Assembly: GCF_032854445.1 (NCBI RefSeq)
Contig: NC_088305.1
Span: 16,293,717 to 16,353,716 of the forward strand
Length of the DNA stretch: 60,000 nucleotides
From: Liolophura sinensis
Lineage: Eukaryota > Mollusca > Polyplacophora > Chitonida > Chitonidae
Direction of reading: 5' to 3'
The notes below the pieces were generated by a model. That model was not told where the DNA came from, did no database searches, and saw nothing but the letters and a program-made list of their open reading frames with translations. The translations under genes and the position numbers were made by a program. Numbering within the stretch: the stretch's first letter is position 1; every line of letters starts with the position of its first letter. This document shows positions 36,383-49,022 of this stretch, one piece after another.

Positions 36383-36568
36383 TTAACCCACCTCCATTAA
36401 GTCAAGTGTGTAGAATTCCGCCTTATGTTTGCCCCGCGTTCCACCTCGCACCCGCTTGAAGCCACAGAGCTGACCCTCTTTGACACAGGGGCAGTCCCAA
36501 ACTCCCCCACAGCTGTTGCAGGGTGGGGAGATGTTAATTCTTAGATCAGCTCTCGCCAGCTGATCACG
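36383..36568 (-). other. Unidentified cysteine-rich open segment
   Basis: 61 sense codons between two stops, without an ATG suited as a start. The readable part runs ...INISPPCNSCGGVWDCPC, then CGFKRVRGGTRGKHKAEF and ends LDLMEVG-stop. The segment is GC-richer than the surrounding intron and has a compact CxxC-x5-CPC-x6-C pattern, both unlike random intronic sequence. No convincing acceptor in the right phase was found, and it cannot be an internal RECK exon because it ends in a stop and breaks the exon 2-3 phase. It may be a pseudogene piece, an exon of a nested gene, or chance. Confidence 0.35.
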
Positions 36569-36989
36569 TCATATTTCTCTGGGAGTCAATAGAGCGAGGT
36601 TGATGATACTATGATGCAGTTTACAGTATACCAAGTTTTTTGGGGGGTGGGGTGGGTGCTAGGGTTTGTATGGGAGGTTGTTTGCCTTTTGTTTGTAGCA
36701 TTGGCATGATAACACTGGACATTACTGTTTGAGTTTTCTTACAAACACACAGACATATGAAGATAAATATCACCTGAGAAAAGTAGCATGATATAAAATG
36801 TCTACGGACCCGAGATTTGTCACATCTCTCCATGCATAAATGTATTAATGGTCGTTTCAGCTATTGTGAACCACATGCATAGGTTTCGTTGCTTTCAGTT
36901 CCAACAGAACTGTTGTGAAAAAGTTTTTCACTGGGTACAATGTACTCACAAGTAAGATACTCATGTTTTCATACGTTTCACCCAGACAA

Positions 36990-37285
36990 TATGCAAGTTT
37001 GCATGTTCCCCTCCAGTATATATGCAATTTTTCATGATCCATCTAGTATATATACATTTTTTCATGATCCCATCCAATATATATGCAAGTTTTCATGATC
37101 CCATTCCGTACATATGCAAGTTTTCATGATCCCATCCAGTACATAAGGAAGTTTTCATGATCCCATCCAGTATATATGCAAGTTTTCATGATCCCATCCG
37201 GTACCTAAGAAAGTTTTCATGATCCCATCCAGGAAGTTTTCATGATCAAATCCAGTATATATGCAATTTTTCATGTTCCCACTCA
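36990..37285. repeat. 31-bp minisatellite, about 10 units
   Basis: Units of about 31 bp (ttttcatgatcccatccagt plus atatatgcaag), one shortened. Diverged relatives with gttttggtgttcccaccc and a 36-bp period continue to about 37560. Confidence 0.9.
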
Positions 37286-37560
37286 ATAAAAGTGTATGTT
37301 TTGCTGTTGCCATCCAGTACATGTGTTTGTTCCACTGTTGCACTGTTACACTGTTCCACTTTTAACTGTTCCACTGTTGCACCCAGTAAACATACATGTC
37401 TGGCTATTCCTACTCAAAACATGCAATGTTTTGCAGTTTTCACCTGTAAAAATTTCAGCTCTGCAGCTGCCATCCAGTAGTGAATATGCATGTTTTGGTG
37501 TTCCCACCCAGTAGTAAATATGCATGTTTTGGTGTTCCCACTCAATAGAAAATGTGTGTG
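37286..37560. repeat. Diverged continuation of the 31-bp array
   Basis: Contains repeated ctgttccact pieces and two 36-bp units around atgcatgttttggtgttccc, sharing the ccatccagta phrase with the neighbouring array. Confidence 0.7.
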
Positions 37561-39727
37561 TTTCCGCAGAACACAAATGATTGCTGGTTATCAGGTTGCC
37601 TGTCACTCAGCCAGTGCAAGAAAGCATCTAGCCTCTTCACCTTCATCTCCCATCACAGAAGCTGTACCCAGATGTACAGTGAAATAAAAAAAAAAAAACA
37701 TCTTTTCAAGCTTTCAACATGTGTAGAAACTAGATATAATTTATGTGTAGACTTGTGAGGTGCTGGAAAGTCTGTCGTTGTAAACTAGGACACAGATCAA
37801 ACACACAAAAAACACACACAGAGAGGAAAACTAAAAATGTAACCTGGTGAAATGATTTGTTAGATGTGCTTGTCAAAGTGAAACCTGGTGAAAACTTTGG
37901 TTACTCAGCTTAATAAAGCCCAAAAATGCCGTAATGAGAAAGACTTTAACCTTCTTGTTCATTAATAACTATGAAAGTGAAAGATTGGGTTGAGTTGGGC
38001 AATTCATATTTCATGGCTGGTTATCTGCTATAGGGTAACATGAGACATCGGCCACTCTAACGGTTATTAACCTGGGAACACAAGAACGCGGAGATTTTTA
38101 GCTCTGAAAACACTTCTAGATCTGAACTGCACAAATCTGTCAAAAACATTTATCTTTTTTTATGGTTCTGTATCCCAGTTTTTCTGTTCTGAACATTATC
38201 TGCCAATTCATTTTGTGTTTATCCCTAACTCCTAATTGCTTACATTGTTTTAATTTTTTTTGGTCATTTTTGTTAACTGCCTTTTATGTCTCATGTTAGC
38301 TGTTTTTCTTTATGTACTTTTAGTTTTTGTATTGTATATAGTATTTTTCAGGTCTGTGATTGGGTTTGTCTGTTAGGTTTTGATATTAATAAATAATAAG
38401 TAAAAAACTAAATAAATTTCAATGGTGAACAGAAAAGCTCTGCATATCTAAAATTGTTGAAGTTTCCTTAATACATATATTTAATGTAAGTGCTCACGAT
38501 TACATATATCTAACGCAATATGATGTATGGGAAAACTATGTCCATTGCTTTTCTTTATTTGTTAAAACTTTCAGTAATTTTTCCAGCTGACAGTAAAATT
38601 TAAGCATTGCAGCCAAAAAATCATCCAACCGGAGTAATTATTGAAGCATACTAGCTTTATTCTACCTCTCAACCCTGACATTTAAAACCATCACAAAACT
38701 GGCATGCCCTGGTATTGAACTCATATCTTAACTACATGCCTACGGCCTCTTTTCCCTTCAAAAGTGGACATGCAGTTTTCGTCTAGCCCATGAGTTTACC
38801 TGTGTACCTACACACATACATATCTCACCTGTCCTGTCTAACACAGGTCCATGTTGATTTAAACAATGGCAGGTAAATAAGATGTAGATAAGATATCCTA
38901 GCTAGACAGGTATGTTAACAGACTTTATCTTTGTACATTGTGATCAGAGATTCTAGGTACCTGGAAACTTACATGTATCGCCACACAAAGGGAAATAACC
39001 ACTTGACTGTGGATAATCCCCAATGTCTCATATTTGTTCAATGTCCCTAAATTAGGATTTCTGCCCCTCAAAGAGCCGACAACATATATTTCGTTGCTAA
39101 GTGTAGTATTATTAACCATGATTCCAGTCAAGCCAATTTTCAATAAAATTCAACCCGCAGAAAAACTACATGTATGGCTAGTTTCCTTACAGTAAATTCT
39201 TCCCCTTGACAAAAAGAAATAATAATAAAAATTGAAATCAGATTGGTTGTTCAGTAACCCTTCAACAATTGCCTATTATTGGAGAGCAAAATATTTCATT
39301 AATGTGAGCTGTTTTGACATTCACCAGACCACAGGAAGCACTCTCCAGTCTTCAGTTGTTTCCAGGTCACCAGTAATTAACATCCTGAATCTGGGAGCAG
39401 ACCACATCTGGGAGGAGTGCAGGCCCCACATGCCCCCATGGTTTATGTGCCTGCACTGACAGTGATGGGGTAACCCGAAACCTGGGGTGATTACCTCTAT
39501 CCTGGTAACCATGGAGGGCAGATCCCTGTGTACTAGCTCTGTTGTCAACAAGCCTGTTATGTGGCCAGGGACACAAGCCACAAAGCTAAAAGCCAGATAC
39601 ATGCACATCTATGCTTATATCAGCCATGTTACAGGGATAGCTTTTCCTTGTTGCATTGTGACAGCTGTGAAACTCGACATAGTGCCAGAAAGACTAGGGT
39701 TCAGTCTGAATCATGTCATAACTAAGA

Positions 39728-39958
39728 TTTTTTTTTTTTTTTTTTTTTTTTTGATTGGTGTTTTACGCTGTACTCAAGAATATTTCACTTATACGAGGGC
39801 GGCCAGCATTATGGTAGGTGGAAACCGGGCACAGCCCGGGGGGAAACCCACGACCATCTGCAGGTTGCTGGCAGACCTTCCCACTTACAGCCGGAGAGGA
39901 AGCCAGCATGAGCTGGACTTGAACTCACAGCGACCGCATTGGTGAGAGGCTCCTGGGT
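39728..39958 (-). mobile_element. SINE family 1, 5'-truncated, with target-site duplication
   Basis: Starts in a T run of about 25 (the A tail) and extends through the body to gagaggctcctggg, stopping before box A. Flanks tcataactaaga at 39716-39727 and 39959-39970 are identical (12 bp). Well preserved, so a fairly recent insertion. Confidence 0.93.
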
Positions 39959-40511
39959 TCATAACTAAGACTTTAAATTCTTAATTTTAGTTTATATACT
40001 GTACTTCCTCCCAAGAGAGTTATCCTAAAGAGATAGATGCATTCATGGTTGAGGCAACTGTCCAGTGAGGCAACACTATACTTATGTCTCTATTGGGACA
40101 GACCTGTTTTGCTAGCAGACGCCATCTTCAAATTACCAATATAAAGTTGAATGAGACAATAAACCTGAAGAACATAGTCACTTAATTGGGTCAGTAGGAG
40201 TGACCAGTCATTTAACACGTTTTGTAGATCTTCTCCACGTTTAGTTTTTTTTCGTAATCATGGATATAGAGCCAAATATATCAGTACACTTCAAGCGACC
40301 TAACAGCAAACATAAGCACTTGGCGCTAAGACTACATCAGCAGTAATGTAGGGAAGATTTGCACCTGGGGACCTGTGTTAAGAGTGAAGGGTGAGGTGTA
40401 TGTTGGGAGGGGAAGGGAGGGGAGAGACAACACTGACAGTTGTAATAACATTCCATATCTCAGAGCAGACCCCAGAGAATCAGACGGGTACCACCATCTC
40501 CAAGGGTAGAG

Positions 40512-40540
40512 AAACAGAGAGAGAGAGAGAGAGAGAGAAT
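40512..40540. repeat. (GA)n microsatellite
   Basis: About 28 bp of alternating GA. Confidence 0.9.
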
Positions 40541-40628
40541 TGCATTGGCATTATGCTCTCATGCAAGATCATTCCATCCCATCTTGTAACAGCTAGCATT
40601 GTACTCATGATCTTGATCTTAATAAGGC

Positions 40629-41190
40629 TGTCGATGAAACTTACTTTTTCTACTGCCTTTTCATTACTATATTTCCAAAAATTGAAAATAAGGACCCCAA
40701 AATTCTGGGTATGACACAATGTTGTCGATGAAACTTACTTTTTCTACTGCCTTTTCATTACTTTATTTCCAAAAATTTAAAATAAGGACCCCAAAATTCT
40801 GGCTATGACACAATGTTGTCGATGAAACTTACTTTTTCTACTGCCTTTTTATTACTTTATTTCCAAAAATTTAAAATAAGGACCCCAAAATTCTGGGTAT
40901 GACACAATGTTGTCCATGAAACTTACTTTTTCTACTGCCTTTTCATTACTTTATTTCCAAAAATTTAAAATAAGGACCCCAAAATTCTGGGTATGACACA
41001 ATGTTGTCCATGAAACTTACTTTTTCTACTGCCTTTTCATTACTATATTTCCAAAAATATAAATAAGGACCCCAAAATCCTGCGTATGACACAATGTTGT
41101 CGATGAAACTTGCTTTTCTTCTTCTGCCTTTTGGTTAGTATTTTCCCAATTTAATTTGATCAAGGACACAAAAACTATGGATATGCCATG
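40629..41190. repeat. 94-bp tandem array, about 6 units
   Basis: The phrase tgtc(g/c)atgaaact recurs at 40629, 40723, 40817, 40911, 41005 and 41098: spacings 94, 94, 94, 94 and 93 bp. The first five units are nearly identical; the sixth is decayed. Confidence 0.95.
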
Positions 41191-41739
41191 CTGTGTACTA
41201 CCAGTCCTGTACTTGTATCTACTCTGTGTATCTACTCTGTTCCCTGGGGCTTCTGAAGAAATCCCTTTGGAGTGGGTCATGCCATACATAGTGGATGACA
41301 GATTATCCTTGATCCTAATCCCACTGTGATTTACCTCTATTAAAAGCTATCCCACTGGGTCAATGGCTATATCAGTGTTATCACATACATACTGTTATCC
41401 GCAATCTTCTGGTAGACAACATCTGAACTGAACTGAACCGAACTGCATATTTGTACAGAGATACATGTACATACCTACATTGCTATCCAGGAATGGCACA
41501 CTTTGTCTTCAAGCAGTCTTAAAGCATACAAGAATCGCTTTAGTTTTATTTCTTATCGTGCAGTTTAGAATGCGCAATAAGATATAACAGTACAATAAAA
41601 ATTTTCAGACTTGGTTTTGGGGTGTAAGAAATGGCCTTGTAAGTGTTGTTGTTGGCTCTGTTGTAAGTTCAATTTTCTTGAAGACCCAGTAGCCAGTCTA
41701 GAAAAGAAGTAGCTTGTTCTGGTGATGTCAAATGTCACT

Positions 41740-42093
41740 GTTGGGGGGAGGGGGGGGGGGGCAGATTGAATACAGTGGGGTTGGGGTGTTGGGGGTGTGG
41801 GTTGGGGGGAGGGTTTGGGTGGGGAGATTGAATATAGTGTTGGGGGTGTGGGTTTGGGTGGGGGTTGGGGGGGTAGATTGAATACAGTGTGGGGGTGTGG
41901 GTTTGGGTGGGGAGATTGAATACAGTGTTGGGGGTGTGGGTTTTGGTGGGGGTTTGGGTGGGGAGATTGAATACAGTGTTGGGGGTGTGGGTTTGGGTGA
42001 GGGGTGTGGGTTTGGGGGGGGGGGAGATTGAATACAGTGTTGGGGGTGTGGGTTTGGGTGAGGGGTGTGGGTTTGGGTGGAGGTTGGGGGTGC
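41740..42093 (+). repeat. G-rich minisatellite, about 39-bp period
   Basis: Repeated gggggtgtgggtttgggtgg followed by agattgaatacagtgtt, with length changes in the G-rich half. The plus strand has many closely spaced G runs and could form quadruplexes; the RECK transcript is the C-rich strand. Proline-rich frames on the minus strand are repeat artefacts. Confidence 0.9.
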
Positions 42094-42175
42094 TAAGCCA
42101 GCCCGACAAAGAGTCTGAGTACCTCACCTAGCATGCACGATATATACATGTACATGTGAATCTAACAGAGAGTCT

Positions 42176-42425
42176 ACATCAAATCATGTGCAGCAGGGGA
42201 AGTGAATAGAGATCTCTACACATCAAATCATGTGCAGCAGTGTAAGTGAATAGAGATCTCTACACATCAAATCATGTGCAGCAGGGGAAGTGAATATAGA
42301 TCTGTACACATCAAATCATGTGCAGCAGGGGAAGTGAATATAGATCTCTACACATCAAATCATGTGCAGCAGTGTAAGTGAATATAGATTTCTATACATT
42401 AAGTTATGTGCAGCAGTATATCAAA
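42176..42425. repeat. 44-bp tandem array
   Basis: About 5.5 units of catcaaatcatgtgcagcag followed by gggaagtgaatagagatctc, with small changes. Confidence 0.9.
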
Positions 42426-42535
42426 TCATATACTGTAGCTGACCATTTGGTGTACTATACTGCAGCTGACCATTTGGTGTACTACACTGTAGCTGACCAC
42501 TGGGTGTACTACACTGTAGCTGACCATTTGGTGTA
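42426..42535. repeat. 27-bp tandem array, 4 units
   Basis: Four units of gtagctgaccatttggtgta directly follow the 44-bp array. Confidence 0.85.
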
Positions 42536-43779
42536 ATGAACTGCATAACATTTAAGCTAAACCATTCAGTCACCCCCGTAATTATCTGCATGTACTACTT
42601 ACAACACAAATAGTTACTTTAAGATAAATTAAGTCGCTTGAACTAAGGCCAAAAAATATATACCTAGAATTGTTTTCATACATACATGTACACAAATACA
42701 TAATAATTAACAGCTTCAAGCTCTTTGTTCTCGAAAAAAATGTTCACATGTGTAAAAGAGAACCATGCCGATAGGAATTTCAGGCTAAACTGTGGCAAAA
42801 TATTCAGAGGAACATTCCGGGGCATTTTTCAATGTCAACCTCCTATTTTCACAAACTTTCAGAAGCTAGCTTTTTAGTCTGCTGGCAGATTTGTAAAGTC
42901 TAAGTCCTATCTCTGACTTGTTTTCTCTCCACGAAACCTGGCTCATTTATCAGTGTAGGTTTTCCTCTGGCCTGCTTATCTTTAAGTGTGGACTGCTTTG
43001 GTAAAACTGTTCTCCCCATCTCTAGTTTCCTTGCTTTCATTTGTCAAGCTGTCAGTGGCGTTGGACAAGGCTCTGTTCTCAGGCCCTAACACATCTGCTT
43101 TTCTATGCTAAAAGTCCCTAACTGGTGGTTTTCACAACAAAGAGCACATTTCTCTTTAGGAGGTATAGTCTTTCTGACTGAGCCACATTCAGAAGGGTAA
43201 CATCAACTCTGGGTCAGGAGGTCATACCCTAATTATGGGGAGGGGGAGGGGGTATAAGCAGCTATTTTAAAATAACTTTGAAGGGACTGAATCATTAATT
43301 TGTCCACTCACAATCTGAAATTTCAAAAGGCAACACAAATAATGCTGTGATTTCAGATCATACAGCCACGAATACATTGTTATGGTTTCGTCAAAAGGAT
43401 TTGTAAATTACCATGCAACAATTTAATCATAAATAGAAGTCACAGTAAGTATGACAAACTGTTCAGAAAGAAAGAGACACATAGCTTGAGAGTAAACACT
43501 AGACCTTAAAATATCTTTTCCATAAATCTTTTTTTTCTACCATTTTCTGAATAGGCTATCCTCCGTAATGAACAAACAAAAAACAGCTTGCGTACTTAGA
43601 CAACACAATGTTAGCATAATAATGTTAGACCAATTAACAATACAGCAATACAGGTTACCTAATGAGCCGCCACATTGTTTTCATGTGACCTCAGTGGACA
43701 TTGGTCGGTTGCCAAAACAGAGCTGCGTCTTTCCCACCTCATCAAAGGCTGCGCACACTTCGTTTGTTTGTCAGACTGA

Positions 43780-43998
43780 CTGATTGATTTAATATGACAG
43801 TAGATGCATTATGGTGGGGGGGAAACTGGGCAGGGCCCGGGAGGGGTGGGGGTGGGGAGCCCAGGGGGAAACCCATGATTGTCCTCATATTGCTGGCAGA
43901 CGTTCCCACATACGGGCTGCAAGAAAACCAGCATTGGCTGGAGTTGAACTCACAGCCACCGAATACACAAAAATGTTGTCCACTGTGGCCCCTGCCAT
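43780..43998 (-). mobile_element. SINE family 1, decayed copy with internal G-rich expansion
   Basis: Retains gcattatggtgggggggaaa, ggaaacccatgat, ttgctggcagacgttccca and ttgaactcacagcc, but about 30 bp of G-rich sequence expands the gggcccggg part and the tRNA head is degraded. Confidence 0.8.
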
Positions 43999-44739
43999 AT
44001 TTATATGTACATGTAGATGTATTATCAAGCCCTCAGTCTAAGTATGTATGGTTGTGAAAAACACCACACATGTCTGCGCCACACCCCTGCACCCACTTCC
44101 AACCCCCACGTGGTGTTCTACTCACTGTCATACCTTGTCACACACCAGAACTTCATATCAAACCTACCACAAGACTTAACTCTTTTACTGGCTGCCTATA
44201 ATCTTTTTGTGCATATCTCTCTCGCACGACTCGCTTGGCACAGACAAAGTGAGTCAATTTACCCATAATTCACCAAAAGACAGCAAGTGCCGACACCTTT
44301 GTGATCAAGTCAAGCGCACACCACTGCTTAACAGTCTCTCACGAGCCTGAGAGAGATAGCGGTTTTACAAGTGTGAACCTTTACGGAGTGTGTGCATTTT
44401 CAGCATTAAGCTCCAGTCTTATACAGGCCTTGCTTTCACCCAATCTCACAGATGCCCTTCAGAATATACATGTTCAGGCATTTTTTTTTTCTAAATTTTC
44501 TTTTTCACCACTTGATGAACGAGCCCCCAAGTAGCAGTGTTAACATTCACTTTACAGTTATACTTCAGTTGCATGTTGTAAGATCTTGTATGAATTTTCC
44601 CCTAAAGCCCATCTTACATTTACACATAGACACCATGCTAGACACTATGTCAGACACCAGACAGGACACCCCTTCCTGAGTCTCAGAGTTCTGTCACATA
44701 CAAAACCAACCAAGCTTTTTAGTTGCAGCAAGCAGTTTT

Positions 44740-45212
44740 GTAAGTGGCTCTGTCAAATGATGACATACTATGCTTTGTAAGTGACTCTGTCAAATGGTGA
44801 CTTACTATGCTCTGTAAGTGGCTCTGTCAAATGGGGACATCCTATGCTCTGTAAGTGTCTCTGTCAAATGGTGACTTACTATGCTCTGTAAGTGGCTCTG
44901 TCAAATGGTGACATACTATGCTCTGTAAGTGGCTCTGTCAAATGGTGACATCCTATGCTCTGTAAGTGGCTCTGTCAAATGGTGACATCCTATGCTCTGT
45001 AAGTGTCTCTGTCAAATGGTGACTTACTATGCTCTGTAAGTGGCTCTGTCAAATGGTGACATACTATGCTCTGTAAGTGGCTCTGTCAAATGGTGACATA
45101 CTATGCTCTGTAAGTGGCTCTGTCAAATGGTGACATACTATGCTCTGTAAGTGGCTCTGTCAAATGGTGACATCCTATGCTCTGTATGTGGCTCTGTCCA
45201 ATGGTGACATCC
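44740..45212. repeat. 37-bp tandem array, about 13 units
   Basis: Units ctctgtcaaatggtgacata plus ctatgctctgtaagtgg. Each carries GTAAGTG on the plus strand, antisense to RECK. Confidence 0.93.
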
Positions 45213-46897
45213 TAACTTTTAACTTCGGTTAACAAGAGGCCTGAGTGCAAAAGTCAGACTTTATGTACAATCTTTTTCATGCATCTATTGCAAAGGTAAG
45301 CTCATTCTTGAATGGATCCCTCAGAACAGAAAATTCTCTGACATGCATATATATGTACATACCTGTAGTTTAACGTTAATTAAGGTAAGAAACTTTCATG
45401 TGTCAGAATTTTGAAACTTTGAATACGTAATCCTTTCTCTTCTCTTAATGTCTCCAGGCTTGTGCTACCCTTTCTTTTAATCAACATTAAACAAAGACAA
45501 GAAAACATCTAACTAAACCAAAGTAATGACAGGTAATGTGACACTGACATCGTGTATAAAAGATGATTAACACTATTTCACCATTCCGCCAGGTAAGTCA
45601 GTCGTACCTGTACAAATAAGCTAATGATTAATGATTTGTTCTTAATGACATATTATGTCATACTTAACCAGCATTATCCAGACCATTTTTGGATGAGATT
45701 TTTATCCTCATGGACACAGATACATGTACCCATCTATCAGAAAGAAAGGCAAGAAATTCATAATGATCAGAATTAACTGTGGTCATATGCTTTGGATTAA
45801 ATACTTGTTATTTACAGGGTGTTAAGCAATAACATTAATGACATAACATAGGGTAATTTGTGGGGTGGGGTGACGATGCCTGTGATCATTTCCACAGTTT
45901 TAACATTTAGTGAAGACCACTTGTCTTCCATTAATATATGGTGTGCATAACAGCATTGTATCACGAGTGGAAAAGTTTAACTGCCAAAGGTCAGTGGTTT
46001 TAATCACCCTGTGCACTAGTCTCCAACACCCATAAAAATGACCTTGTATAAGTACAAATTCTGGAGCATGGCAATAACAACAATAAAATATATGTAATGA
46101 GCACATAAAGAGCGTGTGGGTCGCTTTGTAAGGATCTGATACAGAAAGATGCAATGAGCTGCCAACTTAATACGAGCTTCGTCATCAACCTTAGTCGCCT
46201 AACGCGTAAAACCTGACTTATCGTCACTCAGACAGCCACCCCGAGGGCATAAAACCCTGAAAGCAATTATCTGTGAATAATTTAAACATACCTCAATTTA
46301 AGCCTTTGTAGGTATAAAGCAAGAAAATGATCTAGGTGAGAGAATTAAACAAAACTTGTCAGCTCGGCTTAATGTCAGCTCCTGCGCTCATTCAGAAAAC
46401 ATGTACCCTGAGGTTATGCAAACCCAATGTCTTCTTCACCTAATGGACTTTTCAACCCCATATCGTGAAAAAAAAAAAAAAAAAAAATGAAAACCACGTA
46501 CATTATGTTAAACCTTTTATACATGAACACAGAGTATGTTACTGTGGTGTTGTTGCTGTTGCAAAACTTGAGAGTTTATGCTGTTTTATCTATAATCTAC
46601 ATCAGCATATATTAACATATATTTATTATTCTTTCACAATTACATAATGTACATATAAATACATGCACATACAGGTGAAAGGCATAATGTACATGTGTGT
46701 ATCTGTGCTACTGAATCTCATGAATTACACTAACAACATTAAGTGTGGGTATGTTATCAGCTATAACAGCTTTGGGTCATTGGTATGCCAAACAATACTC
46801 TTTGTACAGATAAACTTAGTTACAATTAAAATGAAATGCTGACAAATTGAGATTTAAAGAGTGAAGATTAACATCAGACAATAGGTAACATTAGTGA

Positions 46898-47000
46898 GGG
46901 TAGGGGTGGGGGGAGGGACAGTGGGCAGGTGTGGGGAGAGGTGGGGACAGTGGGCAGGTGTGGGGAGGGGTGGGGACAGAGTGGGTGTGAGAGGAGGGTG
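46898..47000. repeat. G-rich 29-bp repeat, about 3 units
   Basis: Units gggacagtgggcaggtgtgg plus ggaggggtg on the plus strand. Confidence 0.8.
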
Positions 47001-48354
47001 TTGTACATTAAAAGAAAGAGAAAATCCATCTCTTATTAGCAAAATATGTCTGGAGGTTTACATTGTGCCATGTAAGCTACTGAGGTAAAACTGACTTAAT
47101 ATTATCACAGAATATTAGCATAATAAATGTGTAACTTGTATGTTCAGAGATGTGCCCTAATGGCTATAGACTTGACAAGGCTCTCGGTGATCTTGAGTGT
47201 GCTTGGTATAATGATCCAGGTTACTCCAAACAAAAACACTAAACAAACATTAAAAAGCAGCCAGCTACTTTGTACATACATGCACAGCTCCCTTCACTTC
47301 TAAACACAATATGGTACACATTTAGAGTGCACAATAGCCATTGTGCATAGGCGAAAAGAATTTACTTCTATTTGCTCATGCTTATAGTACCACTTGTCTG
47401 GGCAAAACATAAGAGCTAAAAAGCCAGTCAGCCATCCCCTGGGGATACCTTATGGTCAACAAAGCTTGACCACTAGTGACTACTCAAGCAGTTAATCTGT
47501 GGACATGAATATTATAGAGCCTGGGGTCATCTATCAAGTGTCAAGCTGAGTAAAGAACCCAGCACTTGGCAGTATGTCACAGTCGAAAGAGCTATCTGCC
47601 ATTCCAGTCTACCTAGCTACCCAGTCACTGCATCAAATCTGCCATATAATGTCACCTTAAACAAAGCCCACCCTAGAACACCCAGAAATCAGTGTCCACA
47701 TGACCATACACCGTCCCAAATGTCCCAAATGTTGTGCCCTTTTATGGCAGTAATCAGTTCTATCACACTTTTTTTTATTACCCTGTCTACCTTTTGCCTT
47801 ATTTAGACCACCAGTCAAGCCAGTAGCTGCCCCACCCACACGCCCACCCCCACCCTGCCACATGCCCAACCCGGAGACACACACATGAAGTTTGAGCAGG
47901 CCCCAGCTTGTGTCTAAAACCACATGGAACTATGTTCAAGTGAATTCAGTTTTCAATATTCGAAGTTTCAAATTGTTTCAGCGTAGTTTACATGTATTAC
48001 GCAGGTTTGTTAAGCTTGTGTTAAATTGAAAAACAATTTGCATAAAACATTATCACATACTGCTGTATATAATAACTGATAGAAACACATGGAACTTAGT
48101 TCAAATGCTTCCTATTCAAATACAAAGTTTCAAACTGCTACAATCTGTGTCTTTCAGTACCTGGAGAAAGTTCTCACAATACTACCATTTTTCAGAAGCC
48201 CCTATTTACTGACTAAACTGTACTTATTATCAACATATCCCCTATCAGAGTATCATCGTTTCAAACATAGATATACATGTTAGTTTGACTTGATGTCAGC
48301 AGGTAGGTTTATAAACGTAACTTATGTATATATCCCCAGAAATAAGTAAATATA

Positions 48355-49022
48355 ATACTTGACCAGTATGACCCAGTAACACCTGGGTGTAGCAATACTT
48401 AACCAGTATGATACAGTAACACCTGGGTGCAGTATACTTAACCAATATACCGTAACACCTGGTGCAGTAATACTTAACCAGCATGATATAGTAACACGTG
48501 GGTGCAGTAATACTTAACCAATATGATACCGTAACACCTGGGTGCAGTAATACTTAACCAATATGATACAGTAACACCTGGGTGCAGTAATACTTAACCA
48601 GCATGTACAGTAACACCTGGGTGCAGTAATACTTAACCAGCATGTACAGTAACACCTGGGTGCAGTAATACTTAAACAATATGACACCGTAACACCTGGG
48701 TGCAGTAATACTTAACCAGCATGATACAGTAACACCTGTGTGCAGTATAATTAACCAATATGATACAGTAACACCTGGGTGCAGTATACTTAACCAGCAT
48801 GATACAGTAACACCTGGGTGCAGTAATACTTAACCAATATGATACTGTAACACCTGGGTGCAGTAATACTTAACCAATATGATACAGTAACACCTGGGTG
48901 CAGTAATACTTAACCAATATGATACCGTAACACCTGGGTGCAGTAATACTTAACCAATATGATACAGTAACACCTGGGTGCAGTATACTTAACCAGTATG
49001 ATACAGTAACACCTGGGTGCAG
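48355..49022. repeat. 40-bp tandem array, about 17 units
   Basis: Units cagtaatacttaaccaatat plus gatacagtaacacctgggtg, with one- to three-base length changes. In RECK sense each unit reads CACCCAGGTGTTACTG. The array ends about 600 bp downstream of the exon 2 donor in transcript sense. Confidence 0.94.

Noticed and set aside
39487-39945. 152-residue open frame
   Set aside because: Half of it is SINE sequence and a poly-T tract; the remainder shows no recognisable domain.
41735-42131. Proline-rich or glycine/valine-rich proteins
   Set aside because: Translation of a G/C-rich minisatellite.
44740-45212. GTAAGT repeated about 13 times as splice decoys
   Set aside because: The motif is on the plus strand, antisense to the only gene seen here.
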